Source: JALNXF01 sp964555845 (GTDB lineage Bacteria > Patescibacteriota > Gracilibacteria > BD1-5 > UBA2023). Taken from it: a DNA stretch of 64,000 bases. Shown here in pieces: positions 40,267-50,474 of the stretch. A program made the translations under genes and the position numbers. Location: the NCBI GenBank assembly GCA_964555845.1, contig CAZKUA010000002.1, forward strand, positions 1 through 64,000, given 5' to 3'. Below the pieces are notes generated by a model, which searched no databases, was not told the origin of the DNA, and saw only the letters and a program-made list of their open reading frames with translations. Position 1 is the first letter of the stretch. Each line of letters begins with the position of its first letter.

Positions 40267-41733
40267 CTAATCTTTAAGATTATCTAGCTCCAGATACTCA
40301 TCAATTCTAATTTGCCATACAAATTCATCAACATGGGAAACAAGAATCATCGCTCATTTATACTCATCAAGTGCTTCTGCGATAACTGGCAAATGACGGA
40401 AATTTATATGATTTGTCGGCTCATCTAATATTAATAGCGCAGGTTTTAATAAAACCAGTCCACAAAATGCAACAAGTCATTTTTGTCATTCTGAAATATC
40501 TCAAATTCTTGATTTCATCAAATCTCAGGTAATTAAAAACCCAGCCGCAGTCGAGCGAAGCTCTTGTTCTGGAATATTTGGTTCAGCCCATTTTTTTAAT
40601 TCATCATACACTGTATTTTCAAAATTTAAGTTAGAGAAATCTTGACGATAATATCCAACTACAATTCCAGGGGCTATTTTCCCTCAAACAGACCTACCCT
40701 CGGCGATACTCTCAAGTAGTGTAGACTTACCAATTCAATTTGGCCCAGAAAGTAATAAATGTTGACCTTTTTTAAGACTTACTTCACATTTTTTTATAGT
40801 TGGTTCGTGATCAACTATCACGGAAACTGAGCTAATATTTATAATTTCTCACTTCACATCTTCTTGCAGAGGAATTGTGAAGGCTCTAATAGTTTTATCT
40901 TCCCTACGCACATCTACCATTTCATCTTTTAATTCCTCAGCTGTTTCTCTCATTTTCTTAGCTACAAGACGCAGTTTTCATCATTTGTGTGCAAATACTT
41001 CAGCTTGAGCAATTTTAGCTTGAGCTTGTTTTGCCATTTGTGCATTTTTCATATTTTCTCTCTCAATTCTGGCTTTAATCTGGTCAACTACATTATAATA
41101 ATTTCCCACATATTGCTCAACTTTTTTCGTGAAAACATCCAAGTACAATACTCAATCCGTAAATGAATTCAAAAATTCTGCATCATGCGAGATTACAATT
41201 ACTGTTTTTTTGTAATTTTTTATAAAATCCTCGAGGTGATAAATCCCATCCTTATCCAAATTATTTGTCGGTTCATCAAGAAGTAGAATATCAGGATTTT
41301 GAATAAGTGCAGCCGCCAAAAGCAGACGAGCTTGTTGACCACCACTAAATGATTTTACAATTCTATCAAGTGGAGCTTTTAAATTCACTGCATCAAGAAC
41401 TTCCGCGATTTTTTTATCAATATTAAAAATAGTCTTATCTCTAAAATATTTATTAAAAAACGCAGAAATTGTAAGATCCTTATCCTCAGCTGGCATCACC
41501 TGAAAAGCAGTAGCAATAGTCAATTCTTTATCTATGTGAATATTTCCTCTTTTTGGTTTTAAAACTCAATTTATAAGCTTAAAAATAGTACTTTTCCCCG
41601 CACCATTTTGTCCCATTATCGTGATTTTTGATCATTTTCTCACAGAAAAACTCACATCATCTAAAATAGGTTTTGTAAATATAAAATCAAATGACACATC
41701 GTCAAATCTAATTACCGTCTCCAAAGAAGCCAT
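40267..41733 (-). CDS. ABC-F type ATP-binding protein
   Basis: A 488-aa protein with two ABC domains and no membrane part. First: MGQNGAGKSTIFKL, signature FSGGQQARLLLAAAL, Walker B ILLLDEPTNNLD. Linker helices rich in Lys/Ala/Gln (KQAQAKIAQAEVFAHK). Second: LSGPNGIGKSTLLES, DISEGQKGLVAFCGLV and LLILDEPTNHINF. ABC-F proteins act on the ribosome in translation control or antibiotic protection; the exact subfamily cannot be fixed here. A single stand-alone minus-strand gene. Confidence 0.93.
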
Positions 41734-41856
41734 TATTTTTTTAAATTATTAAATTAATGGTGGGATTATATGAAAAAAATGGAATTTGTAAATTTTATTG
41801 TTATCTTTTAATTTTTTAAATATAATAAATTAGAAAATTTTTAATTTATCTAAAAT

Positions 41857-42414
41857 ATGATACTAAACTCCGATTTTTTTAATAGAGATTCTCTAATTGT
41901 ATGAAAAGAACTTTTGTGAAAAAAGTTTAATTTTATAGATAGTTCTTGATATAAATTTAGTGGAATTATAAATGAAGTTGAAGTATACAAATGACCCGAA
42001 GATGAAGCAAGTCACGCCTATACTGGCAAAACTCCTAGAAACAAAGTAATGTTTGAGACTTTTTGACATATCTATGTGTATTTTGTCTATGGAATGTATA
42101 ATTGTCTAAATTTCACAACAGAAAAAACTTGAACCCCAGGAGCTATACTTATCCGCTCTATTATACCAATTGACGGAATAGAAAAAATGCTACAAAACAG
42201 AAAAACCAAAAATCTCTCAAATCTCACAAACTGACCAGCCAAGCTCTGCCAAGCTCTAGGAATAGACAAAAGCCTTTATTGAAAGAAATTATGCGCTGAA
42301 AATAAAATATTTATAGAAGACATAAATTACAAAATAAAAACTCCCATCTTAGAATGACCCAGAATAGGAATTTCCAAAGCCCAAGATAAAAACTGGAGGT
42401 TTTGGTTTAAATAA
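41857..42414 (+). CDS. mpg: 3-methyladenine DNA glycosylase (AAG/MPG family)
   Basis: 185 aa. DSLIVGKELLGKKF at the N-terminus, IINEVEVYKGPEDEASHAYTGKTPRN (with the catalytic Glu), MFETFGHIYVYFVYGMYNCLNF and NGPAKLCQALGI. All match AAG-type alkyladenine glycosylases, which remove alkylated purines in base excision repair. Over ten glycines are TGA. Confidence 0.95.
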
Positions 42415-42580
42415 TCTTATTATACATAATACAAAATCTCACTAACAAATAATAATATTAATTCACTCCCTATTCCCAAATCAAATTTTTTATTTCTAAT
42501 ATAATCTCAAAATCTCAAAAACAAGTCCAGAATTCATAAAAAAAGATTTTTAAAAAAAGATTTGCATTTTTATTAAAAAA

Positions 42581-42632
42581 ATACAATATGTAGTGGTCGA
42601 ACACAAAAAAGAATATCTACATATAGATATTG
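42581..42632 (+). promoter_or_regulatory. possible NrdR-box pair before nrdD
   Basis: ATACAATATGTAGTGG at 42581-42596 fits the NrdR-box pattern ACAnnATATnTnGTGT reasonably. A weaker CTACATATAGATATTG lies at 42617-42632; the 36-bp offset is a little longer than the usual ~31. Placement upstream of a ribonucleotide reductase is right. The rest of 42415-42666 has no gene. Confidence 0.35.
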
Positions 42633-42666
42633 ACAAATTTTATTTTTTAAAAAAATTTTAAAGAAA

Positions 42667-44871
42667 ATGGCTATTTATAAAGTTAAAAAAAGGAATTGAG
42701 CAATTGTTACATTCGATAGATCTAGAATTGAAGACGCATTAAAAAAAGCAATAGAAGCATCGGGAGGATCTAATTTCTCGGAAGTTGTATCACTTGTTGA
42801 CCAAATAATTGAAAGAATAGAAAAAGTAAGTGGGAAATTAATCCCAGATATTGAGACAATACAAGATAAAGTTGAAGAAGTTTTAATTAAAAATTGACAT
42901 GATACAGTTGCAAAAAACTATATCATTTACAGACAAAAAAGAGCAGAAGTAAGACATGATAGAGATGTTGTGGTAGAAGTAGGTAAAACAATGGACGAAT
43001 ATCTAGAACAAACTGATTGGAGAGTAAATGCAAATGCAAATTCTGGTTATTCTCTAGGTTGATTAATACTAAATATTGCCGGGAAAATTACGGCTAATTA
43101 CTGGTTATCTCACGTATATCCAGCGGACATTTGAAATGCTCACCGTAATTGAGATTATCATATTCATGATCTAGATATGTTTTGTGGATACTGTGCTGGA
43201 TGGTCACTTCGTCAACTTCTTGAAGAATGATTTAATGGGGCACCAAATAGAATTGAATCTTCTCCACCAAAAAATCTACAATCAGCCGTAAATCAAATGA
43301 TTAATTTCTTTGGTACACTACAAAACGAGTGGGCGGGAGCTCAAGCATTCTCATCTTTTGATACATATTTAGCTCCATTTGTACATAAATTCGAAGAAGA
43401 GTTAGAATATGATATCGATAAATATGGAATTGCCTTTGATACTCCAAAGCAAAAACAAGAATATATTGATGAAAAAACATATAGATATGTACTTCAAAAC
43501 TTACAAAATTTCGTGTTTGGGTTAAATGTACCATCTCGCTGGTGAACTCAAACTCCATTTACAAACATAACTCTAGATTGGATTTGTCCAGATGATCTAC
43601 GTGATAAATGACTTCATATTGGATGATATGATAAATGAGAATACAAGAAAAAATATGGAGAACTTCAAAAACAAATGGACCTTATAAATAAAGTATTAAT
43701 CGAGGTTTATACAGCCTGAGATTATCGCGGAAGAGTATTTACATTCCCAATTCCAACATACAATATAACTGAGGATTTTGACTGGAATCACCCAAATACA
43801 GACCTGCTTTTTGAAATGACAGCAAAATATTGACTTCCATATTTCCAGAATTTCGTAGGATCTCAATACAAAAAAGTAAAAGATGAGAACGGAAAAACTA
43901 TAAAAGTTCACAATAGCGAAGCCTATACTCCTGGAGCAGTTCGTTCGATGTGTTGTAGATTACAACTAGACTTAAAAGAATTATTAAAAAGATGAAATGG
44001 ACTTTTTGGAAGTGCTGAAATGACTGGATCAATTTGAGTTGTTACTATAAATATGGCTCGTATTTGATACAATTATAAGTGAGATATGGAATGACTTAAA
44101 AATAGAGTAAAACACCTTATGGATCTTGCAAAAGTATCACTAGAGCTTAAAAGAGAAGAAATAACAAAATGGCTTGATAGAGGTTTTTATCCTTACACTT
44201 ACAGATATTTAAAATCTTTTAGAAATCATTTCTCAACTATTTGAATTAATTGAGTTAATGAAGCCATCCTAAATTTTACAAACTGAAAAGAGGATGTATC
44301 GACTCCAGAGTGATTAAAAATTGCAACTGAAATTCTAGAATTTATGAGAGATAATTTAAAGGCTTACCAAGAAGAAACTGGAAATTTATACAATCTTGAA
44401 GCAACTCCTGCTGAAGGTACAACTTACAGATTTGCAAAAGAAGATAAAAAACAAATGCCAGATATAATTCAGGCCGGAACTGAGGAAGCTCCATATTACA
44501 CTAATTCAAGCCAACTTCCAGTATGATTTACAGATGATGCATTTGAAGCGCTCGAATACCAAAATGACTTACAATGTAAATATACAGGATGAACTGTACT
44601 TCACCTTTATATGTGAGAAAGATTGTCTGATGCGAAAGCATGTAAAAATCTTGTAAAGAAAGTTATAGAAAATTACCAATTGCCATATATTACTATTTCT
44701 CCTACATTTTCAATCTGTCCAAAACATGGATATATTGCATGAGAATACGATTACTGCCCAAAATGTGATGCGGAATTAGGTTATAAATGAGATAGGTTTG
44801 ATATAGGCTTAAGAGAAATGTACACTGATAATCCAAAAAAACTTGAAGAATTGAGACTGGGAAATCTTTAA
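42667..44871 (+). CDS. nrdD: anaerobic ribonucleoside-triphosphate reductase, catalytic chain without glycyl-radical domain
   Basis: 734 aa. The N-terminus is an ATP cone (YKVKKRNGAIVTFDRSRIEDALKKAIEASG). The barrel has YHIHDLDMF, VPSRWGTQTPFTNITLD, GAVRSMCCRLQLD (active-site Cys) and GSIGVVTINM. Near the C-terminus a zinc site CPKH...CPKC is present. After it the chain runs DAELGYKGDRFDIGLREMY and ends, with no R-x-x-GY glycyl-radical motif. That domain is encoded by the next gene. Reduces NTPs to dNTPs without oxygen. Upstream genes are unrelated. Confidence 0.93.
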
Positions 44872-44922
44872 TATTTTCCTAGAAAACATTTTAATATTTT
44901 TATTTTTTTAACTTTTAGCATT

Positions 44923-45099
44923 ATGCCAAAAAGACAAAAGTGCGAGGTATATACTCGTGTAATGGGTTACCACAGACCAGTTAGTCAGTTTAACACAGGT
45001 AAAAAATCAGAATATTACTCAAGAACTTATTTTACAGAATGAAAAACTTGCAATTCAAGATTTGTAGCTGAATTTAATACTTGTGGAGTTTGCGCTTAA
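44923..45099 (+). CDS. separate glycyl-radical domain of class III ribonucleotide reductase
   Basis: 58 aa. KCEVYTRVMGYHRPVSQFNTGKKSEYYSRTYF is the C-terminal glycyl-radical motif normally fused to NrdD (consensus RVxGYxRPVxxxNxGKxxE). It lies 51 nt after the nrdD stop with its own ATG and a TAACT motif 14 nt upstream. A second Cys set follows (TCNSRF, FNTCGVCA), perhaps a zinc site. The radical Gly15 of RVMGY is GGT. The activase NrdG lies 196 nt downstream, so the domain presumably docks onto NrdD like GrcA replaces the radical site of damaged PFL. Split state is observed; docking is inference. Confidence 0.9.
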
Positions 45100-45117
45100 T
45101 TCATTAAATTCTAAATT

Positions 45118-45294
45118 ATGTCACTACAAAGCTCTGAAATAGAGGAATTTAATAAAAAATTGGATTCTAAAAGTTTATTAGAATTAAGAGAACTTTCTAA
45201 AAAAGTTTCAGAAGAAATAAGAAATCCCTTAACAGTGATTCAATACAAAAGAATGATTTTAGATAGAACTAATGAAATATTTTTTACTCTATAA
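45118..45294 (+). CDS. hypothetical 58-aa helical protein
   Basis: All-helical, charged: EIEEFNKKLDSKSLLELRELSKKVSEEIRNPLTVIQYKRMILDR. No glycine at all, so no test of the code. It lies between the radical-domain gene and nrdG, 1 nt before the latter's ATG. A small RNR partner is possible but unsupported. No family recognised. Confidence 0.55.
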   Translation: MSLQSSEIEEFNKKLDSKSLLELRELSKKVSEEIRNPLTVIQYKRMILDRTNEIFFTL

Positions 45295-45295
45295 T

Positions 45296-45997
45296 ATGCA
45301 AATATCTTGAATTCAAAAGACAACTTTGCTGGATTATCCAGACAAAGTTGCCACTATTATTTTTACTCTTTGATGTAATTTTAGATGTCACTATTGTCAT
45401 AATTTTGAGTTTGTATTGCCAGAAAAGGCAAAAAAATTCCTAAATGATTTGATAACTGAAAAGGCTTTTTTAAATTTTTTAGAACAAAGAAAAGAATTTC
45501 TGGATGGAGTGGTAATCTCTGGATGAGAGCCAACACTCCAAAAAGATTTGTATGAATTTGTGAAAAAAATCAAAGATATGTGATTTCTGGTTAAAATTGA
45601 TACAAATGGACGCGATCCAAAACTCATTAGAAAAATGATAGATGAGAAATTAATTGATTATGTGGCTATGGATATCAAAAATCCAATAAAAAAATATGAT
45701 AGAATTGTAAATGCAGAATTTAATAAAAACGATATTTTAGAAACTATTGCGATATTACTTGAAGGAAAAATCGATTATGAATTCAGGACTACGGTGGTAA
45801 AATGAGTTCACAGCGAACAGGATATTGAAGATATGGCACGCTTAGTTGAGTGAGCGAAAAAATATTATCTACAAAATTATCAAAACAAAAACATATTAAA
45901 TGATTTCTTTGAGTGAGAAAGTTTCAGCTTAGAAGAGCTCAGGACACTCAAAAAAATAGCAGAAAAACATGTAGAAAAATGCAATATTAGAAGTTAA
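45296..45997 (+). CDS. nrdG: anaerobic ribonucleoside-triphosphate reductase activating protein (radical SAM)
   Basis: 233 aa. LDYPDKVATIIFTLGCNFRCHYCHNFEFV gives the radical-SAM CxxxCxxC cluster motif; GVVISGGEPTLQKDLYEFV is the SAM-binding GGE motif. Family: activates NrdD by abstracting hydrogen from the glycyl-radical Gly. Here its substrate would be the stand-alone 58-aa domain. Ends at TAA inside the stem of its own terminator. Confidence 0.93.
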
Positions 45998-46023
45998 AAA
46001 ACTTAAATATTGCATTTTTTTGC
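45981..46023 (+). terminator. terminator of the nrd locus
   Basis: Stem GCAATATT / AATATTGC with a purine-rich loop and a trailing TTTTTT; the left arm includes the last nrdG codons. Confidence 0.7.
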
Positions 46024-46083
46024 AAATATATAAAATATATGATATACTCGTATTTGAATATATTAATTTTTATATAAAAATAT

Positions 46084-46887
46084 ATGGAAGAAACAACAAA
46101 TATCGCAGAAGAAAAGCAAGATAGCATTTTCAACGAACTCTGAGATTTAGACTTTTGACAAATAAATAGTGAAATCCAAGCACAAAAATTAGAAAAAAAT
46201 TATTTCGTGCTTTCTTACAAAATTCTTGGAAATGTTTTTTTGGTAGGAGTTATCGTATTAATAATCCTATTTATTGATATTTTCCTAAAAAGCACAGAAG
46301 ATAATTCTTTAATTTCAGCTTTACCTATTTTTTGTAATTATATATCTTATCCAATTGAATGATTTGATAACACAGAATGCAAAACCCTGCCAATAATTTT
46401 AAAGGATTTAGAAAATTGAAAAAATGATTTAGAAAAAGACATTGGGGATAAACTTATAGATATTTTACCAAAAAAACTAGATGCTCTAAATATAGCAAGT
46501 TCTAATGAAGTAGAATTTATTAAAGAAAAAACTGGGGATTCAAGAATTTCAATAAATGAGATTTTGGATAATTTCGATGAGTTAAAATTATTCTCACCTT
46601 ACAAATGAGAAGATATAGAATGCAACAATATTACTGTGAATGAAAAATGAGATTTTGAGACAACTTGTGATATATATTGATGATCTTTACTTGGTTCTTC
46701 TTATACATCAAGAAGGACAGCACTAGATTTTTTGAATAAAATAAACCAAAGTAATTTTATTATTACTGACTCCCCTAAAAAACTTGAAATTAATAAATTT
46801 TCGAGCTCTGATATGGGGATTAAATGAGTATTTACAACCAAAACTACACTAAATCTAAAACTAAAATATTTACCAATAAAAAAATAA
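46084..46887 (+). CDS. type IV pilus locus protein 1 (single-pass membrane protein)
   Basis: 267 aa. A cytosolic N-terminus of ~50 residues (EETTNIAEEKQDSIFNELGDLDFGQINSEIQ...), one membrane helix (FLVGVIVLIILFIDIFL) and a ~190-aa outside domain with four Cys (CNYISYP, NTECKTL, IECNNIT, FETTCDIY). It is directly followed by another single-pass protein and the PilB/PilC genes. It fits a PilM/PilN/PilO-type alignment component by position. No sequence family recognised. Confidence 0.6.
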
Positions 46888-46888
46888 T

Positions 46889-48070
46889 ATGGATAAAAGA
46901 GAAAAACAAAAAGTTATTAGATGAATTGTCCTAAATTCACTATGACTATTTATATGTCTTTTGATAGTTTTCTTATATATTGTGCCTAGTTATGGTGCTA
47001 TTGGAGACAATTATAAAACTTGAAATGATTTATTTTCTAATATTGAGAGAGTAAAATCTACTTGATTAAGTATAGATGAGGTTCAGGCAAAATTTAATCA
47101 AGAAAAAATCAAATGAGTTGAGGCTTTATTCAAAGATAAAGAAAAAGTGACTGAGCTTATTAAAAAACCAAGTGACTATTCAAAAGATTATGTTTCTTGG
47201 ATAAATGAAGAATTATTAAAAAGCGATACTATAACAAAAGAAATTAAAGAAAGTAATCAAATAATTTGAAATATTATTCCAACTCTAAATGATTTTTGAG
47301 ATAAAATTAAAGTATCAAAAGATTCTCCTAAAATTCTCAATAAAATAAATATGGACAGTTTTATTTCTTTTATGGAAGATAAAGTATTAAAAAAATATTT
47401 GATAACTAGTTACACGGCTATTTGAATAGATAATATTGATTATGATATAAATAAAGATTTATGATTAAATATCTGAACTTTTAAGCTAAGTCTAGACTTT
47501 GAAGGAAATATTTCAAATATCAGAACTATGGTAAGAGATTTTCAAAACTCTTGAAAAGTAAGAATTGAAAATTGAAAATTAGTTGGAGTTATTTGAAGTA
47601 AAGATGATGAATTTTCTAGCCTAAATAATTTACTTATTACTATAGAAAATCTTCAAATATCTGATTTCTCAAGTGAGAATAAATTAGTTAAAGCAACTAT
47701 GACACTACAATTTTATGTAAAATGAGTTTGATTACAAGATTATATTTTAGTTAAAGATGCCCTAATAAAAGAGACAAATGATTTAGCTACAGTTATTAAA
47801 AATGCAGCTAAAACTTGTGAAAAGTGAAATGATGTGGTTTGTAAGCAAAGTGATTGAAATGAGGCTGTTTATAATATTAAATCTCTACTTAGTCAAATAA
47901 ACTCAATTAAAGAAAAAACTACTGAACTACAAAAAAATATGAAAATTGAAAACATTGATAAAGAGTTCTCAACTTTATTCCAAATTTATTCTTCTCTAAA
48001 AAGGATAAAAGGAATATATGATAAAAATATGACTACTATAAATAAATTAAATAAAGTATGACAAAATTAG
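46889..48070 (+). CDS. type IV pilus locus protein 2 (PilO-like)
   Basis: 393 aa. Membrane helix at residues 12-33, then a long periplasmic-type region with coiled-coil stretches and a middle domain GTFKLSLDFEGNISNIRTMVRDFQNSGKVRIENGKL that looks like the PilO ferredoxin-like fold (strand..helix..strand). Starts 1 nt after the previous gene and overlaps pilB by 13 nt. PilO role is inference from position, topology and this stretch. Confidence 0.6.
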
Positions 48071-49311
48071 AATCTCTAAAAGATGAGATATATAAATGAG
48101 ATAATGCTCAAAAAATCTGTGATTTAATGATTTCAGCCGCTTTGGAATTCTGAAGTTCTGATATTCATATTGAGCCACTTTCAAATGTTGTGAGACTTAG
48201 ATACAGAATTGATTGAGTTTTAAAAGAAATTCTAGAATATCAAGTATTTCTTCATTCTCAAATTGTGGCTAGATATAAGATTTTATCAAATCTTAAAATA
48301 GATGAATCTCGTATGCCTCAAGACTGAAGAATTTCAACTACAATAGATAATAAGCCAATGGATTTAAGAGTATCTACGCTACCAACTGTTAATTGAGAAA
48401 AGATAGTAATGAGAATAGTTGATAAAAGTAAAAAGGTTCCAGAGTTAGAGGCCCTATGAATAGAATGACATAATAGAGTGGTTTTGGAGGCTAAAATAGC
48501 TCAACCAAACTGAATTATTCTAACTTCTGGACCTACTGGATCCTGAAAATCTACAACTCTTTATGCTTGTCTATCTAAACTAAATACTCCGGATGTAAAT
48601 ATAATGACGTTAGAAGATCCAGTAGAAAATACAATTGATTGAGTTAATCAAAGTCAGGTTTTTCCTGATATTGGATATGATTTTGCGTCTGGGCTTAGAA
48701 CAGCGCTTCGCCAAGATCCAGATATTATTATGGTTTGAGAAATAAGAGATAGAGAAACAATAAATATTGCAATAGAAGCATCGCTTACCTGACATCTAGT
48801 GCTTTCTACAATCCATACAAATAGTGCCGCTGAAACTATTACTAGAATTCTTAATATGGGAATTCAAGCATTTTTACTTCCAGCTTCTATTAATGCGATT
48901 ATCGCCCAAAGATTAGTAAGGAAATTATGTAGTTGTAAAAAAGAAATTGGAGCCGATAAACTAGACCCAAAAATGCAAGAAACTATTAAAAAAGCAATGT
49001 TAAGAATAAAAAAAGATGAATTAATGAGTAGGGTTGGAATGGAAAAATTAAAAAATCCAATATTTTATGAGCCAGCTTGATGTGATAAATGTGGAAATAG
49101 TTGATATGCTTGAAGAGTTTGAATTTATGAAATTATGGAAATAACACCAAAAATAAAAGAATTTATAATAAAATGAGAAAGCAGTGTCGCTATAAATGAA
49201 GTCGCAATTGATGAGTGAATGATATCACTCGAACAAGATTGAATTATGAAAGCCCTAAATTGACTTACATCACTTGATGAAGTATACAGTGCCGTTAAAG
49301 AAAACGCTTAA
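48058..49311 (+). CDS. pilB: type IV pilus assembly ATPase PilB/GspE, lacking N-terminal domain
   Basis: 417 aa, cytosolic hexameric motor. SSDIHIEPL, RMPQDGRISTT, Walker A TSGPTGSGKSTTLYA (the Gly before Lys is TGA), Asp box NIMTLEDPVEN, Walker B PDIIMVGEIRDRET, His box TGHLVLSTIHTN, and a zinc site CSCKKE...CDKCGNSGYAGR. Typical PilB has ~560 aa with an extra MshEN domain at the N-terminus; that is absent, giving a minimal motor. Coupled by overlaps to both neighbours. Confidence 0.95.
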
Positions 49312-49331
49312 ATACCTTTTAAAAAAATATT

Positions 49332-50474
49332 ATGTCTGATGAATTATTAATACTAGACTCTAAGCAAGAAGAAACCAAAAAAGAACAAACTAGTTTTGGT
49401 CTTGATAAGATAAACGAGTGGTTACTTGAACAACAAAAGATTAATCTAAAATCAAAGGTTGTATTTTTTAGACTTTTGGCAACTATGGTAAATGCCGGAA
49501 TTTCAGTTCTAAAATCTATTACAATTCTAGAAAAACAAGAGAAAAATCTAGTATTAAAAAAGCTTTATACAAACATAATTGATTGAATAAAATGATGAAA
49601 AAATTTAAGCAATAGTTTAAGAGATTATAACAATAATTTTTCAGATTCAGAATGTTCTATTATAGAATCAGGTGAGAAAACTTGAAAATTAAATTCTGCG
49701 TTAATTCAGCTAGCAGATCAAGTAGAAAAGGTAGAAAGAATTTCAAAAAAATTCAAATGAGCACTAATTTATCCTGCTGCAATAGTTGTAGTAATGTTCT
49801 CAGTTATTTATATTTTAATGACACTCGTTGTACCAAAAATTATTGAAATTTTCTGAGATAAATCAAAACTTCCACCTATAACTCTATTTTTGATTTCAGT
49901 TTCTGATTTTTTTGTAAATTATTGAATATTTTTAATTTTATGAATTGTTGCTTTTATAGTATTTATAATGTTCTGGAAAAAAACTCCATACTGAAAATAT
50001 AAATTTGATAAATTTATGCTGAGATTACCTATCTTTTGAGGAATAAATAAAAAAATTATTTTATCAAAATTCGCTCGTGTTTTATCAAATTTATTATCAA
50101 GTGGTATTTCAATTGTAGAATCACTTAGAATTGTGTCAGATATTGTCGGAAATGAAGTATATAAACAAAGAATACTTCTTTTAAGAGAAGATGTAAAGAG
50201 ATGAATCAAAATATGAGAAAGTCTTGATGATGATCCACTTTTTCCAGAAATGCTTGTACAAATGATAAAAGTCTGAGAAGAAACAGCAAAACTCGATACA
50301 ATAATACTAAAAGTTGCAGATTTTTATGATGATGAAGTTGACCAGGTTATAAACAACATCCAAAAATTACTAGAGCCAATTATTATAGTTATAATGGCCG
50401 TTGTTGTTTGATTTATCGCTGTTTGAATTATGCAACCAATAATGAGCCTTGCTGATATAGTGAGTGAAGGTTAA
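49332..50474 (+). CDS. pilC: type IV pilus inner-membrane platform protein PilC/GspF
   Basis: 380 aa with two GspF domains: SKVVFFRLLATMVNAGISVLKSITILEKQ...GEKTGKLNSALIQLADQV, and ILSKFARVLSNLLSSGISIVESLRIVSD...KVGEETAKLDTIILKVADFYDDEVD. Three membrane helices. It completes the motor with PilB. Its stop codon abuts the ileS stop on the other strand with no spacer (50474/50475). Confidence 0.95.

Noticed and set aside
43301..43558. 85-aa minus-strand ORF inside nrdD
   Set aside because: Antisense shadow of a well-supported coding frame.
44872..44922. 51-nt gap in nrdD as an intron or inteinlike insertion
   Set aside because: Far too short for a self-splicing intron, and the second ORF has its own ATG and upstream motif; a split gene is simpler.
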